Counted from the first letter of the stretch, positions 36,381 to 45,580 are shown. The stretch: DNA of 64,000 nt from Streptomyces sp. NBC_01707 (GCF_041438805.1 NZ_CP109190.1:8246001-8310000), one strand, 5' to 3'. The notes: generated from the letters alone by a model not told the origin. Numbers and translations: made by a program.

Positions 36381-37288
36381 GCACCCCCGTGCTGCGCAAG
36401 GACAGCAGCGCGCCCACGGACCCGGCTCCCGCAGGTCCTCCGGCGGAGCCCCGCGCCCGCGGCGGCGCGATGGTGGTCACCGGGCAGATCGCCCTGTACG
36501 CGCTTCTCGCCGTGGTGGCCCTTGCGGTTCTCCTGCCGTTCATCTGGATGCTGATCTCGTCGGTCAAGGATGACCGCGACGTCTTCACGGTGCCGATCCA
36601 GTGGATCCCCGAAGAGTTCAAATGGGCTAATTTCACCACCATCTGGACGCGGGTTCCGTTCGCCGCCTACCTCGGCAACTCGTTCTTCCTGAGTGTCGTG
36701 ATCACGTTTCTGCAGGTGCTCACCGGCAGCTTCGCGGCGTACGGCTTCGCCAAGATGCGCTTCCCGGGCCGGGATGTGCTGTTCACCGGCTACATCGCGA
36801 CGATCGCGGTGCCCTGGCAGGCGTACATGGTGCCGCAGTACGTGATCATGCAGAAGCTCGGCCTGGTGAACTCGTACACGTCACTGATCCTGCTGCAGGC
36901 GTTCGGCGCGTTCGGAGTCTTCCTGATGCGGCAGTTCTATCTGACGATCCCGGACGAGATCAGCGAGGCGGCACGCCTCGACGGCCTGACCGAGTACGGC
37001 ATCTGGGCGCGGATCGTGCTTCCGCTGTCCAAGCCGGCACTCGCGAGCCTCGCTCTGCTGACGTTCGTGAACACCTGGAACGACTACATGGGCCCGTTCA
37101 TCTACCTCACCGACAACCGCCTGTGGACGGTGCAGTTGGGGCTGCGCGCCTTCATCGGGCAGTACGACGCGGAGTCGGCGATGATCATGACGGGTTCGGT
37201 GCTCTCCGTGGTGCCGGTCCTGGCGGTGTTCCTGCTTGGCCAGCGCTACTTCGTCCGGGGCATCGCGACGACCGGTGTGAAGGGCTGA
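36377..37288 (+). CDS. Sugar ABC transporter permease (MalG-like)
   Basis: The 303-residue second permease has a Pro/Arg-rich N-terminus, six helices, and the loop EISEAARLDGLTEYGIWARIVLP typical of CUT1 MalG-type subunits. The start overlaps the preceding stop by 4 bases. It belongs to the same sugar operon. Confidence 0.92.
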   Translation: MSTPVLRKDSSAPTDPAPAGPPAEPRARGGAMVVTGQIALYALLAVVALAVLLPFIWMLISSVKDDRDVFTVPIQWIPEEFKWANFTTIWTRVPFAAYLGNSFFLSVVITFLQVLTGSFAAYGFAKMRFPGRDVLFTGYIATIAVPWQAYMVPQYVIMQKLGLVNSYTSLILLQAFGAFGVFLMRQFYLTIPDEISEAARLDGLTEYGIWARIVLPLSKPALASLALLTFVNTWNDYMGPFIYLTDNRLWTVQLGLRAFIGQYDAESAMIMTGSVLSVVPVLAVFLLGQRYFVRGIATTGVKG

Positions 37289-37291
37289 GGG

Positions 37292-38068
37292 GTGGAGAGG
37301 ATGGAGGCGAGCCGACGCCCGCGGCTCAATGTCGCCTACGGTTCATGGGAGTTGATATGGGCGCACGTCCACCGTGTCCTGGTCGTCAACCTCGGGATCG
37401 CCGTGACGAATCTGCCCCTGCTGGCCGCGCTGCAAGTGACCCATCAGCCGTGGCGGCACCCACTGTTCTTCGGGCTGTTGCTGCTGACGCTGCCGGGACC
37501 GTCCCTCGCCGCCGCGTTCGCGTATCTCGACGCGGCAACCGGGGACGAACAGGCGCCGGTACGGCTGTTCGCCCGGGCGTACCGACAGCTGTTCCGGCGA
37601 GCGGCGCTGGTCTCGGCACCCTTCGTGCTGCTCGTGATCGCGGCCGTCACGGATGTCGTGACACTGCGAACGTTCGTGCTGGGTACGGCAGTCGTGCCGA
37701 TGGTGGTGGTGGTGGCGCTGGTGGCTGTCGCGGCCTGGCCGGTCGCGCTCGCGCATGTGGCCGGGGGTGGCGGCATCGGCCGCCGGCTCTTCCTGCTGGC
37801 ACCGTACGCGGTGGTCCGGCACGGGCTGCTGGCCCTGATGAACCTCGTGCTGGGGATCGTGGTCCTGTTGCTCGTCAACCAGGCGCCGCTGTTGGGTCTC
37901 GCGGTGTTGCCTGGGTGCGCGCTGTTCGTGTTGTGGCGCAACTGCCGGGTCATGGCGGTCTTCGGCGATCCGGGCGCGGCGGGCGATCCTGTCGCGCGAG
38001 AGGGGAGGCGTGATGTCACCGACAGCTTCCGGTTGGGCGCGGGACCGGAAACATCCGCCGGACGCTGA
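37292..38068 (+). CDS. YesL/DUF624-like membrane protein
   Basis: The protein of about 258 residues has five or six hydrophobic segments and an early VNLGIAVTNLPLLAAL helix, resembling YesL (DUF624) proteins. These are encoded inside sugar ABC operons of Firmicutes and actinobacteria. The role is unknown; assistance to or regulation of sugar transport is inferred from context. Start may be GTG 37292 or ATG 37301. The 3' end overlaps the heparinase gene by 59 bases, so the two are probably co-translated. Confidence 0.65.
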   Translation: MERMEASRRPRLNVAYGSWELIWAHVHRVLVVNLGIAVTNLPLLAALQVTHQPWRHPLFFGLLLLTLPGPSLAAAFAYLDAATGDEQAPVRLFARAYRQLFRRAALVSAPFVLLVIAAVTDVVTLRTFVLGTAVVPMVVVVALVAVAAWPVALAHVAGGGGIGRRLFLLAPYAVVRHGLLALMNLVLGIVVLLLVNQAPLLGLAVLPGCALFVLWRNCRVMAVFGDPGAAGDPVAREGRRDVTDSFRLGAGPETSAGR

Positions 38069-39797
38069 CTGGTTGGGCGGGCTGCATGCCCGTATCCGGT
38101 CGGCAGCGGCCTCCGCGCGGAGCACACACCTGCCGGACCTGCCGTTCTCCGTGTACCGCCGCTTCGACGACGACGGCGACCGTCTGGCGTACGAGGATCT
38201 GTACTTCCGGCGCCGAGCGCTGGTGACGGCCCTCGCCGCCGAGGCCGTGGTTGACCCGGCAGTCCAACTCGACTCATTGGAAGACGCGTTGTGGTCCGTC
38301 TGCGACGAGTACACCTGGGCGCTGCCCGCCCACGAGATGCATGCGACCCGCCTGGGCCGGGGTATGGACCAGTGCCTCGACCTGTTCGCCGCGCTCACCG
38401 CGCAGCTGCTCGCCGAGACGGTCCAGGTCTGCGGCGACCGGCTGGATCCCCGGGTCGCCGCCCGCGTGCGCGACCAGGTGGACCACCGGGTGCTGTCCCT
38501 GCTCGCCGACGACGAACGCCCGCTTCCGTGGGAGGACTGGGCACACAACTGGGCAGCCGTGTGTGGCGGTTGCGTGGGGCTCGCGGCACTGGCTTTGTGG
38601 GATCCGGGGCCGCGCCTGACACGAGTCCTGGACCGGTGCCGACGCGCACAACTCGTTTACCTCAGTGGCTTCGGCGAGGACGGGGGCTGTGCGGAAGGGG
38701 TGGGCTACTGGGTGTTCGGGTTCGCGCACTTCGTCTACTTCGCGGAAGGGCTGCGGGAGTTCACCGGGGAGGATCTGCTCACGCACCCCAAGGTGTCCGC
38801 CATCGCCCGCTTTCCGGGCGCGGTGCATCTGGGCGGCGGGTTGTTCCCCGCCTTCTCGGACGGGGAGGAACGGCCTCGCGTACCAGCCGGTCTCGCCCGA
38901 CAGCTCGCGCGGAGGCTCGGGGTCCAGGTCCCCGCCGAGGCCGTGGAGGCCACGGACAGCGGGGCGGACCTCTCACGGGACTGGGCCGACCTCTCCCGAA
39001 CCCTGCGCTGGGGCGCCCCGGGCCCCGCCCCCGCGCCGGAACCCGAGCCGCCCACGGCGTACCTCCCCGACCTCGCCTGGCTGGTCGACCGGGGACAGGG
39101 CGTGGCCTTCGCGGCCAAGGGCGGCCACAACGCCGAGCCGCACAATCACAACGACCTCGGCCACTTCGTACTGGCGGCCCGGGGTGAGGTGCTGCTCGCC
39201 GACCTGGGCGCCGGCGAGTACCGCAAGGGGTACTTCGACGAGGCCACCCGCTACGCATTCCTGCACGCCTCCTCGCGCGCGCACTCCGTTCCCCGCGTCG
39301 ACACGCGCGAGCAGTCCGCGGGCGGCGCCCGCGCGGCACAGGTGTTGAAGCTCCACCTCCACGCGCACGGCGCGGACTTGACCCTCGACCTCGCCGGCGC
39401 CTACGAGGTGAACGGCTTGACAGCGCTGCGCCGCGCCTTCACCTGGCATCGCGACACCGGGCAACTGCTTCTCGTCGACGAGGTGGAGACAGAACGCCCG
39501 GTGCCGCTGGAGGAGGTGTTCGTCAGCCGGCTGCGCCCTGAAATCCGCGCGGACGGGGTGGTGTGGACCGGAAGCACGGCACGGGTCCACCTCAGCCTGC
39601 CGGGAGGCTGTGTCCCGCACGTCGAAACGGTGCACACCACCGACCATGAGGGTGCGCCCGACACCGTCCACCTCCTGCGGCTCGGCTTCGACCTTGTCGA
39701 GCGGCGGGCCCGGTTGCCGTTCCGTTTCACCGTCGGCTCTGCTGTCGGCGGGGACGGCCCCCCGGGAGACACCGGCGGAGGGCCCTTGCCGGCGTGA
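38010..39797 (+). CDS. Heparinase II/III-family polysaccharide lyase
   Basis: The 595-residue protein has an alpha-helical toroid (residues about 60-330) and a C-terminal beta-sandwich. The signature FAAKGGHNAEPHNHNDLGHF corresponds to the heparinase II/III catalytic His/Asn region. Lyases of this class cleave uronic-acid polysaccharides such as heparin/heparan or alginate by beta-elimination. No signal peptide is evident, so it probably acts in the cytoplasm on imported unsaturated or short oligosaccharides. It is the last gene of the sugar locus. Confidence 0.85.
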   Translation: MMSPTASGWARDRKHPPDADWLGGLHARIRSAAASARSTHLPDLPFSVYRRFDDDGDRLAYEDLYFRRRALVTALAAEAVVDPAVQLDSLEDALWSVCDEYTWALPAHEMHATRLGRGMDQCLDLFAALTAQLLAETVQVCGDRLDPRVAARVRDQVDHRVLSLLADDERPLPWEDWAHNWAAVCGGCVGLAALALWDPGPRLTRVLDRCRRAQLVYLSGFGEDGGCAEGVGYWVFGFAHFVYFAEGLREFTGEDLLTHPKVSAIARFPGAVHLGGGLFPAFSDGEERPRVPAGLARQLARRLGVQVPAEAVEATDSGADLSRDWADLSRTLRWGAPGPAPAPEPEPPTAYLPDLAWLVDRGQGVAFAAKGGHNAEPHNHNDLGHFVLAARGEVLLADLGAGEYRKGYFDEATRYAFLHASSRAHSVPRVDTREQSAGGARAAQVLKLHLHAHGADLTLDLAGAYEVNGLTALRRAFTWHRDTGQLLLVDEVETERPVPLEEVFVSRLRPEIRADGVVWTGSTARVHLSLPGGCVPHVETVHTTDHEGAPDTVHLLRLGFDLVERRARLPFRFTVGSAVGGDGPPGDTGGGPLPA

Positions 39798-39968
39798 AGG
39801 TGTACGGGAACGGCAGGCCTACATGCCGACGGAGCAGGAGAAGGAGGCAGATTTCCTCGGCATGGAGGGTCCTGATCGGCGACCGCAAGACGGGATTCGG
39901 GTTCAAGTGGGTTCGGGCACCTGACCTCCCCGAGGTGGGGGCCGAAGGCGTAGCCCTTGCCGTCATTC

Positions 39969-39992
39969 CATTAAGAGCATATGCTCCTAATG
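39969..39992. promoter_or_regulatory. 24-base near-perfect palindrome (operator candidate, copy 1)
   Basis: CATTAAGAGCAT followed by ATGCTCCTAATG is a palindrome with one mismatch. It shares the core TTARGAGCATMTGCTCCTAA with a second palindrome at 43345-43370. It lies 173 bases before the ECF41 sigma gene. The rest of 39798-40164 shows no gene. Confidence 0.55.
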
Positions 39993-40086
39993 TGAGGAAA
40001 ATGCGAACCGCCGAACTCGGTATGTGGGCAGAGCGCTCGGGCGCGACCGAGGCAGGTCCCGTGAGGCATGAATTTTTGCTGACAAA

Positions 40087-40111
40087 ATTCTGGATAAAAA
40101 ATATCTCGATT
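40087..40111 (+). promoter_or_regulatory. Conserved AT-rich block upstream of ECF41 gene 1
   Basis: ATTCTGGAT-AAAA-TATC-CGATT is identical but for three bases to a block at 48806-48830 before the ECF41 pseudogene. AT-rich sequence is rare here and the two surroundings have diverged, so the block is probably a promoter or regulator site shared by the two paralogues. Confidence 0.5.
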
Positions 40112-40122
40112 GGCTCCCGGGG

Positions 40123-40140
40123 GGTGCTCACCCGAGCACC
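40123..40140 (+). promoter_or_regulatory. 5'-UTR hairpin before the ECF41 sigma gene
   Basis: GGTGCTC and GAGCACC form a 7 bp stem with loop ACCC, ending a few bases before the SD GGAGGAG of the sigma gene. It could modulate translation. Confidence 0.35.
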
Positions 40141-40164
40141 GGCGAGAGCGGAGGAGCTACGTCA

Positions 40165-41046
40165 ATGGACGTGACGCGTATGCCCAGGCCACCTGGGGTG
40201 CTCGAGAACGAATGGGGAGCCCTCCGGCCCGCCGTCTTCGGAGCGGCGTACCGCTTGCTCGGCAGCGTGGCCGATGCTGAGGATGTGACCCAGGATGTAT
40301 GGCTGCGGGCAGCCACAGCGGACCTGCGCGACGTCCGTGACCTCCGAGCCTGGCTGCTCACGGTGGCCGCGCGACGGTCGTACGACATCCTCAAGTCCGC
40401 CCGCGCCCGCAGGGAAACGTATGTCGGGCCGTGGTTGCCGGCGCCGTTGCTGACGGGGCCGGACGCTTCGGAGCCGGTACTGGTCGACGAATCCGTCGGG
40501 TCGGCGATGCTCCTGGTGATGGAGGAACTGAAGCCGCCGGAGCGTGTGGCCTTCATCCTCCACGACGTCTTCGGTCTCGAGTTCAGCCAGATCGCCGACG
40601 TGCTGGGCGCCTCCGGGGCGGCCGCCCGCCAGCTGGCCTCACGGGCGCGGCGGAAGATGGCCACGGCAAAGCAGTCCACGCCCCATGCTTCCCGGGCGGA
40701 GCGTGAGCGCCTGCTCACCACCTTCCGCGACGCGTACGAAGCGGGGGACATCGCCGGTCTGGTACGCCTCCTGCACCCCGATGCCGTCTATGTCACCGAT
40801 GGTGGCGGCAAGCTCGCCGCGGCGCGCAAGTACATCCACGGCGGCGCGCGCATCGCCATGGTGATGGTACGCGTGGGGCGCCAGTGGCGCCCGGACAGCA
40901 TTGAGGTCATCGAGGTCGGAGGCGAACCAGCGCTCCTGCTGCGTCGGGAAGGGCGGGCCGTCTCCGTGGACACGGTGGAGATCAAGGACGGCCTGGTCGT
41001 CGCCTACCGCAGGGTCCTCAACCCGGACAAGCTCGCGCACTTGTGA
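40165..41046 (+). CDS. ECF41-group sigma factor (SigJ-like) with fused SnoaL-like domain
   Basis: The 293-residue sigma factor has region 2 (LLGSVADAEDVTQDVWLRA, residues about 30-50) and region 4 with helix-turn-helix EFSQIADVLGASGAAARQLA (about residues 137-156). A C-terminal NTF2/SnoaL-like domain carries the ECF41 motifs DGGGK (212-216) and NPDKL (286-290). In ECF41 factors this fused domain replaces an anti-sigma factor. The group recognises TGTCACA-N16-CGTC promoters; three such sites lie within this window. SD GGAGGAG precedes the ATG. No COE-type partner gene is adjacent, but targets appear 3-13 kb downstream. Confidence 0.9.
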   Translation: MDVTRMPRPPGVLENEWGALRPAVFGAAYRLLGSVADAEDVTQDVWLRAATADLRDVRDLRAWLLTVAARRSYDILKSARARRETYVGPWLPAPLLTGPDASEPVLVDESVGSAMLLVMEELKPPERVAFILHDVFGLEFSQIADVLGASGAAARQLASRARRKMATAKQSTPHASRAERERLLTTFRDAYEAGDIAGLVRLLHPDAVYVTDGGGKLAAARKYIHGGARIAMVMVRVGRQWRPDSIEVIEVGGEPALLLRREGRAVSVDTVEIKDGLVVAYRRVLNPDKLAHL

Positions 41047-41239
41047 CACCTCACGCCAGGTGCGGAGTTGCTCGCGCCCTGATTCGGGGCGGGGCTGTCA
41101 AGCCGCATTCCAGGGAGTGCGGGATCCGAGCAAGCCGGACCGCACGTTCGACGGACTCACAGGGATGAAACGGGCTCCTGCCACTCACTCATCAGCGTAG
41201 GTGGTGGGAGTCCGCCGCCCTGCACGCAGCAACATCCCT

Positions 41240-41523
41240 GGGCCCGAACAAGGCCTCGAATGACAGGCCCGGCTCCCGGGTTGCGTCCACCGCCGTGTCC
41301 GCGTACCCGACCCAGCGGCACGGCCCCGTCGGCGAACTCGGCCTGCCCACGCGAGATCGTCGACTCGGAGACCTCGGCCGGCCGCCACGACCGCGATCCC
41401 GCCGTGGCCCAGGACCTCGGCCTCGGAGGCCGGATACGGGAGCCGTTGTCGCTCGTCCAGGTGCGGCGGCAGGACCGCGAACTTCGCATCCAGGATGCTC
41501 AAGGTCTCGTCCGCTACAGCCAT
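41240..41523 (-). mobile_element. N-terminal remnant of an ISAzo13-family transposase
   Basis: From ATG 41523 the minus strand encodes ILDAKFAVLPPHLDERQRL and EAEVLGHGGIAVVAAGRG. After a frameshift it continues as VSESTISRGQAEF and PLGRVRGHGGGRN. These match the N-terminus of ISAzo13 transposases (LLPHLDERQRR...EARxLGHGGI...VSxxTVxRG...GRVRxPGGGRK). The DDE domain is absent, so it is inactive. Confidence 0.6.
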
Positions 41524-41583
41524 GCCATCCCATCTGCCATGCGGTGCAACGAAGTTGTGTCGAAACCGGCAGTCGTTCATTGA

Positions 41584-42291
41584 CGGCTTCTGAACCGCAT
41601 ACAGGTCGTCGCCGACCACCAGCGCCGCTACGGCGTGAAGCGGCTGTGCAGCATCCTCGGCATCGCCCGCTCCAGCTACTGCTGCTGGTGCCGGACAGCT
41701 GCGGCCTGGGCTAGCCGGCGGGCGGCTGTTGCCGGGCTCGCCGCCCGGGTACGAGTCCTGCATCGTGAATCGGACGGCACCTGCGGTGTTGCCAGGATCA
41801 CCGCCGAGCTCCGCGATGGAGGCGAGCGCGTCAACTGCCGGCGGATCGCGCGCGTCGTGCGGAGTATCGGCCTTGCAGACATGCGACTGCGTCGCAGGCA
41901 TTGCACCACGGTCGCGGACCCGCCGAGGGCGAAGGCCCCGGACCCGATCGGCCGCGGCTTCACCGTGACCGAGCCGAACACGATGTACGTCGGCGACTTC
42001 ACCGATCTCCCGCTGGAGAACGGGAAGTTGCACCACCCGGCGACGGTCGTCGACCTTGCTTCACGCCGCCTGGTCGACCCGGCGATCGCCGCTCACATGT
42101 GCACCGACCTCGTCACAGACGCTCTGGCCGCCGCCGAGCGGAGCCGAGGCAGCCTCGCCGGAGCCGTCATACACACCGGTCGCGGCGCCCATGGTGGATT
42201 CAACTGTGCGGGCAGACGTCTCGGGGCACGGTCTCAGAGCGCTCGCCATCACCTGTTCGAAGGTGATGACGAGCACTCGTCATGGAGGTGA
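41584..42291 (+). mobile_element. Degenerate IS3-family transposase OrfB remnant
   Basis: The frame encodes DHQRRYGVKRLCSILGIARS, RITAELRDGGERVNCRRIAR and a partial integrase core with TMYVGDFTDLPLENGKLHH. This is the IS3 OrfB order. The first catalytic Asp survives (VGDFT), but the second is lost (HTGRGAHGGF in place of HTDHGAQY) and the C-terminal part with the Glu is missing. OrfA and terminal repeats were not found. It is a dead fragment beside the ISAzo13 remnant. Confidence 0.7.
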
Positions 42292-42482
42292 TGATCCCCG
42301 CCTTCGAGGGCCGGCTGTGTCCGCAAGAGACATCCGTCCCCGGTACCGGCCCGCGCCGGTTCATCCGGTGGCGACGGGAGACAGCAGGTCGGCCGCAGGC
42401 CGGTGGCCCCAGGCGGTGACCACAACCGGGCCGGCTCCCGGAGGCGCGGCCGATCCGGCTTCCGCTGCCGGCTCTTTCCTGA

Positions 42483-43001
42483 TCAACCGTTCATGTGGAC
42501 GGTGAAGTGCCTCTCGGTGGCACCGGCGGGAATGGTGCGAACGAAGCCCGAGGCCTTGCTGTACTTGCCCGACCCGCCGGTAATGCCGACGTCGACGTAG
42601 GACGGGGCGGGCAGGTGCAGCAGCGCTTGCCCGGCGAATTGCCCCTCAGGCAGGGAGAAGGTACCCAGGCACTGCAGCGCCGTCGGATTGACGTGGCTGA
42701 TGGTGCAGATCGCGCTGTGATCGCCGACCTTCTTGCCGTCGCGATAGAGGTCTTCGTGGACGACGCGCTCGTCACCGATGCTGGCGCCCTTCTGGCCCAG
42801 ATCCATTTCTGCGCTTGCGGTCTGTTTGCCGACCAGCTCGAAGATTTCGGTCCGGTGCTTCGCCGTGGGAGCGCTGATGGAAGTCGGCGTGTCCGCCGAG
42901 GCCCACGGCGCAAGAGTGATGCCGCCGGCGAGTGCCGTGGCCACACCAGCGGCCGCACTCAGATAACGCACCTTATTGGTCTTGAATATGTTCAGCATCA
43001 T
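42483..43001 (-). CDS. Secreted allene-oxide-cyclase-barrel-like protein
   Basis: The 172-residue protein has an N-terminal Sec signal (basic KTNKVRYLS, hydrophobic core, cleavage after WASA near residue 36). The mature beta-rich domain resembles the AOC/dirigent barrel group: ISAPTAKHRTEIFELVGKQT, DERVVHEDLYRDGKKVGDHS, TFSLPEGQFAGQALL and VGITGGSGKYSKASGFV. Members in Streptomyces are small exported proteins of unknown function, some linked to polyketide cyclisation. SD GGAGCGAC precedes the ATG. Confidence 0.7.
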   Translation of the reverse strand: MMLNIFKTNKVRYLSAAAGVATALAGGITLAPWASADTPTSISAPTAKHRTEIFELVGKQTASAEMDLGQKGASIGDERVVHEDLYRDGKKVGDHSAICTISHVNPTALQCLGTFSLPEGQFAGQALLHLPAPSYVDVGITGGSGKYSKASGFVRTIPAGATERHFTVHMNG

Positions 43002-43344
43002 GTCGCTCCATTCGGTGGCGAATCGATGCGGTAGCGATAGAAGGGCTACCCTTCGGCCCCGATTGACAGGGCCGGCTTTGATCGACTCGCGAAACAACCC
43101 TCGTTCGGGTAGACGCTTTTGACGTTCCCATATGAATTCGTCACCTGTCAAACAGGTGACGATTCAACTCGGGCTCCCAGGCCGTCGGTGAGGTCCGTGA
43201 GGCCTCGGGCTCGACAGCAAGGGCAAGCCTTCAAGGAACTTCGGGGCGACCGGGCGTGGTCGCGAATGCCGGTCGCGACATCGGACCGGCCGCCCGAGGG
43301 TGCGAACCGGCAGCCCGGACCGGAATGTCCGCCCTCGCCGACGC

Positions 43345-43370
43345 CACTTAGGAGCATCTGCTCCTAAGTG
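43345..43370. promoter_or_regulatory. 26-base perfect palindrome (operator candidate, copy 2)
   Basis: CACTTAGGAGCA - TC - TGCTCCTAAGTG is a perfect 12-base inverted repeat. It shares the core TTARGAGCATMTGCTCCTAA with 39969-39992. Its symmetry and length suit a dimeric TetR- or MarR-type regulator. Confidence 0.6.
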
Positions 43371-43512
43371 TAATGCATGCCGCGCCGTCTGCCATGTGCC
43401 GACTAGATTCCCATGATCAACGGTGGTCGCCGGCAGTCTCCGCCCTGGCTCGACCGGCAAGATCGCGATCTACGGCTGGAGTGCTGCCGGCGAAGACGCC
43501 GCAGATCTGGGC

Positions 43513-43539
43513 TGTCACACCCGTGTGGGTCATCTCGTC
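43513..43539 (+). promoter_or_regulatory. ECF41 promoter (TGTCACA-N16-CGTC), site 1
   Basis: TGTCACA at 43513-43519 and CGTC at 43536-43539 are separated by exactly 16 bases, as in the published ECF41 consensus. It points at the amidohydrolase gene 194 bases downstream. The spacer begins CCCGTGTG as in site 2. Confidence 0.75.
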
Positions 43540-43733
43540 TACCTGACGCGAGTCGAACCCCGCTGACGGGCCGGCGGCCGGACCTTCGAGGTGGGTGTAC
43601 ATGCCCCGGGTCTTTACGGAGCGAAGAAGGCGCATGTCGGCGGGTCGGCCAGGCCGGAGCAGCCGTAGATCTCCGCCGCCCGGGACTTGCCGAAGCAGCG
43701 CATGACACACGCTTTCCGATTGGAGAAATGCCG

Positions 43734-44915
43734 ATGGATTCCTTTGCCATACACGCCGGTTCGATGTTCGACGGATTCAGCCTGTCGGGCCCCGCCACTG
43801 TGCACGTCTTGGGGGACCGTATTGTGCGCGTGGACCGCACCGGGGCACTGCCCGCCGACGGCAGCGCGGTCATCGACCTCGGCCGCTCGGCCTGCCTGCT
43901 GCCCGGCCTCGTCGACACCCATGTCCACCTTGCTTTCGACGCCGGCCCGGACCCCGTGACGTCCTTGGTCTCCGCCTCCGACAGCGACCTGCTGGTGCAC
44001 ATGCGGGCTGCGGCCCGGTCCGCTCTGCTGGCTGGCATCACCACCGTGCGCGACCTCGGTGACCCGGGCTACCTCTCGCTGGCTCTCGTGGAGGAGATGG
44101 TCGGGCACCCGGAGCACGGCCCGGAGATTCTGGCTGCCGGACCTCCGCTGACCACGCCAGGCGGCCACTGCCACTTCTTCGGCGGTGAGGTCGAGGGCGC
44201 CGAAGCGCTTCGTGCGGCCGTCCGCGAGCATCACGCCCGAGGCTGTGCCGTCATCAAGATCATGGCCAGCGGCGGCCATATGACACCCGGTTCGGTAGCG
44301 CCGCACGCGTCACAGTACGGCTTGCAGGACCTGCGTGTCGTCGTGGACGAAGCACACCGCCTCGGGCTGCCGGTGGCTGCCCACGCTCACGGCATCCAGG
44401 CCATCAGGGACGCAGTCGAAGCGGGCGTCGACAGCTTGGAGCACGTCTCCTTCCTCTCCGCCGACGGCGCCGTCTCGGACCCCGATCTCATCGACACCAT
44501 CGTGAGGAAGGGAACCTTCGTCAGCCTGACGCTGGGTCAGGACCCCGGCGTGGCCCTGCAACTGTCCGAGACCATGGCCGCGTTCGCCAGTGCACTCCTG
44601 GATACCTACAGCAGCCTGAACAAGCACGGAGCCAACGTCGTCATCGGCACGGACGCCGGTATCGGTCCCGCGAAGCCTCACAACGTCCTCCCTCACGGCG
44701 TGGCCGACCTGGCCCGGCTGGGCGTCGCGCCGCTGGACGCGCTCATTTCCATGACCAGCTCGGCGGCCCGCCTGTGCCGTGTGGAGGGCCGCAAGGGTCG
44801 GATCGCCGCAGGTGCCGACGCCGACATCCTGGTCGTCACCGGTAACCCCGCGGATGACCCTGCGGCCATCCTTGACGTACAGGCAGTCTTCCGCGCCGGT
44901 ATCCGGGTGCGGTGA
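43734..44915 (+). CDS. Metal-dependent amidohydrolase (imidazolonepropionase/prolidase-like)
   Basis: The 393-residue TIM-barrel hydrolase has the metal motif LVDTHVHLAFD, a carboxylated-Lys candidate in VIKIMASGGHMTPGS, His residues in AAHAHGIQA and SLEHVSF, and the final Asp in VIGTDAGIG. The set defines subtype I amidohydrolases that cleave cyclic amides, dipeptides or related C-N bonds; the substrate is open. ATG 43734 is chosen for its 8-base distance from GGAG; ATG 43728 is too close. An ECF41 promoter lies upstream, so it may belong to that regulon. Confidence 0.85.
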   Translation: MDSFAIHAGSMFDGFSLSGPATVHVLGDRIVRVDRTGALPADGSAVIDLGRSACLLPGLVDTHVHLAFDAGPDPVTSLVSASDSDLLVHMRAAARSALLAGITTVRDLGDPGYLSLALVEEMVGHPEHGPEILAAGPPLTTPGGHCHFFGGEVEGAEALRAAVREHHARGCAVIKIMASGGHMTPGSVAPHASQYGLQDLRVVVDEAHRLGLPVAAHAHGIQAIRDAVEAGVDSLEHVSFLSADGAVSDPDLIDTIVRKGTFVSLTLGQDPGVALQLSETMAAFASALLDTYSSLNKHGANVVIGTDAGIGPAKPHNVLPHGVADLARLGVAPLDALISMTSSAARLCRVEGRKGRIAAGADADILVVTGNPADDPAAILDVQAVFRAGIRVR

Positions 44916-44917
44916 GC

Positions 44918-45580
44918 TGACGGTCTTCCGCCGGGCTTCGGGTCACAACACCCGACGATGTCTCCCGGCGAACGGACAGCGGACACCGCGCCATGCCGAT
45001 CAGCGACAAACATGGCGCAGCGACCGCCGTTCCGGCTCAACACCGAGCAGATCCAGGGCAGTTCCTTGACCGAGCCGCGGGGCAAGAGCCGCTACGCCTG
45101 GATGCACCGCATCCGGCCGTCGGCACGACATCGCGCCTTCGGCCGGATGGACGGAGGGGCTCCTGCGGTATCGCCGACGCCCAGGTCGAAATGAACCGCT
45201 CCTTCTTGTACCCGCAACCCGACCCGGGGGCCGGCACGGACTTTCTCTCCGGCCCGTGGACTTTTGGCGGCCACGGCGACCCGGTCGAGCCCACCAACAT
45301 GGCCGTACACCTTGATGCCGCCGACGCTTCGATGGAGGGCAAACTGTTCAGCGACCGCGACGGCGAGATGCCGATCACCTCGCATGAGGGTGGTCCCACG
45401 CGGCGTGCGGTTCCGGGTGGAGCTGCTGGTCACAGCGGCCCGCGGCTACGCGCGGAGAACTTCGGCCATCCGTTCGTTCTGCCCGAACTCGGCCCCCTCG
45501 GTGTCACCGCGCCGCCGTCATGGCGAACCCGAAGCACTTCCGCGCCCCGGTCGAGTCTCATCCCTTCATCGCGCCATGCC
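44918..45580 (+). pseudogene. hmgA: Frameshifted homogentisate 1,2-dioxygenase
   Basis: Successive frames recapitulate HmgA from its start: PPGFGSQHPTMS, then RPPFRLNTEQIQGSSLTEPR and WMHRIRPSARHRAF (frame 1). DFLSGPWTFGGHGDP and SMEGKLFSDRDGEMPITSHE follow in frame 2, VPRGVRFRVELL in frame 3, ENFGHPFVLPELGPLGV in frame 2 again, and MANPKHFRAPV last. These match SGFGNEH, LYAEQLSGTAFTAPR, YRIRPS, NRSMEDRxFYxADGE, IPRGVRFRVEL, ENFGAPFxLPELGPIG and LANPRDF. At least three frame breaks and loss of the C-terminal iron-binding half make it non-functional. Confidence 0.75.

Larger units (their letters stand above)
43002..43733. other. Intergenic region with palindrome and ECF41 promoter
   Basis: The 730 bases between the divergent AOC-like and amidohydrolase genes contain the palindrome at 43345-43370 and an ECF41-type promoter at 43513-43539. 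No intact gene was identified. The 195-base stretch after the promoter is open in parts but matches nothing recognised; it may be a long 5'-UTR or debris of a lost first gene. Confidence 0.5.

Noticed and set aside
37120..38013. Long plus-strand frame overlapping the second permease and YesL-like gene
   Set aside because: Its composition is shadow-like, and the alternate frames have membrane helices and family motifs.
41584..42291. A functional IS3 element
   Set aside because: A catalytic Asp is replaced, the C-terminal third and OrfA are missing, and no terminal repeats were found.
43413..43733. N-terminal extension of the amidohydrolase to a far upstream ATG
   Set aside because: The extension would be Arg-rich and motif-free and would cross the ECF41 promoter. 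A proper SD exists 8 bases before 43734.
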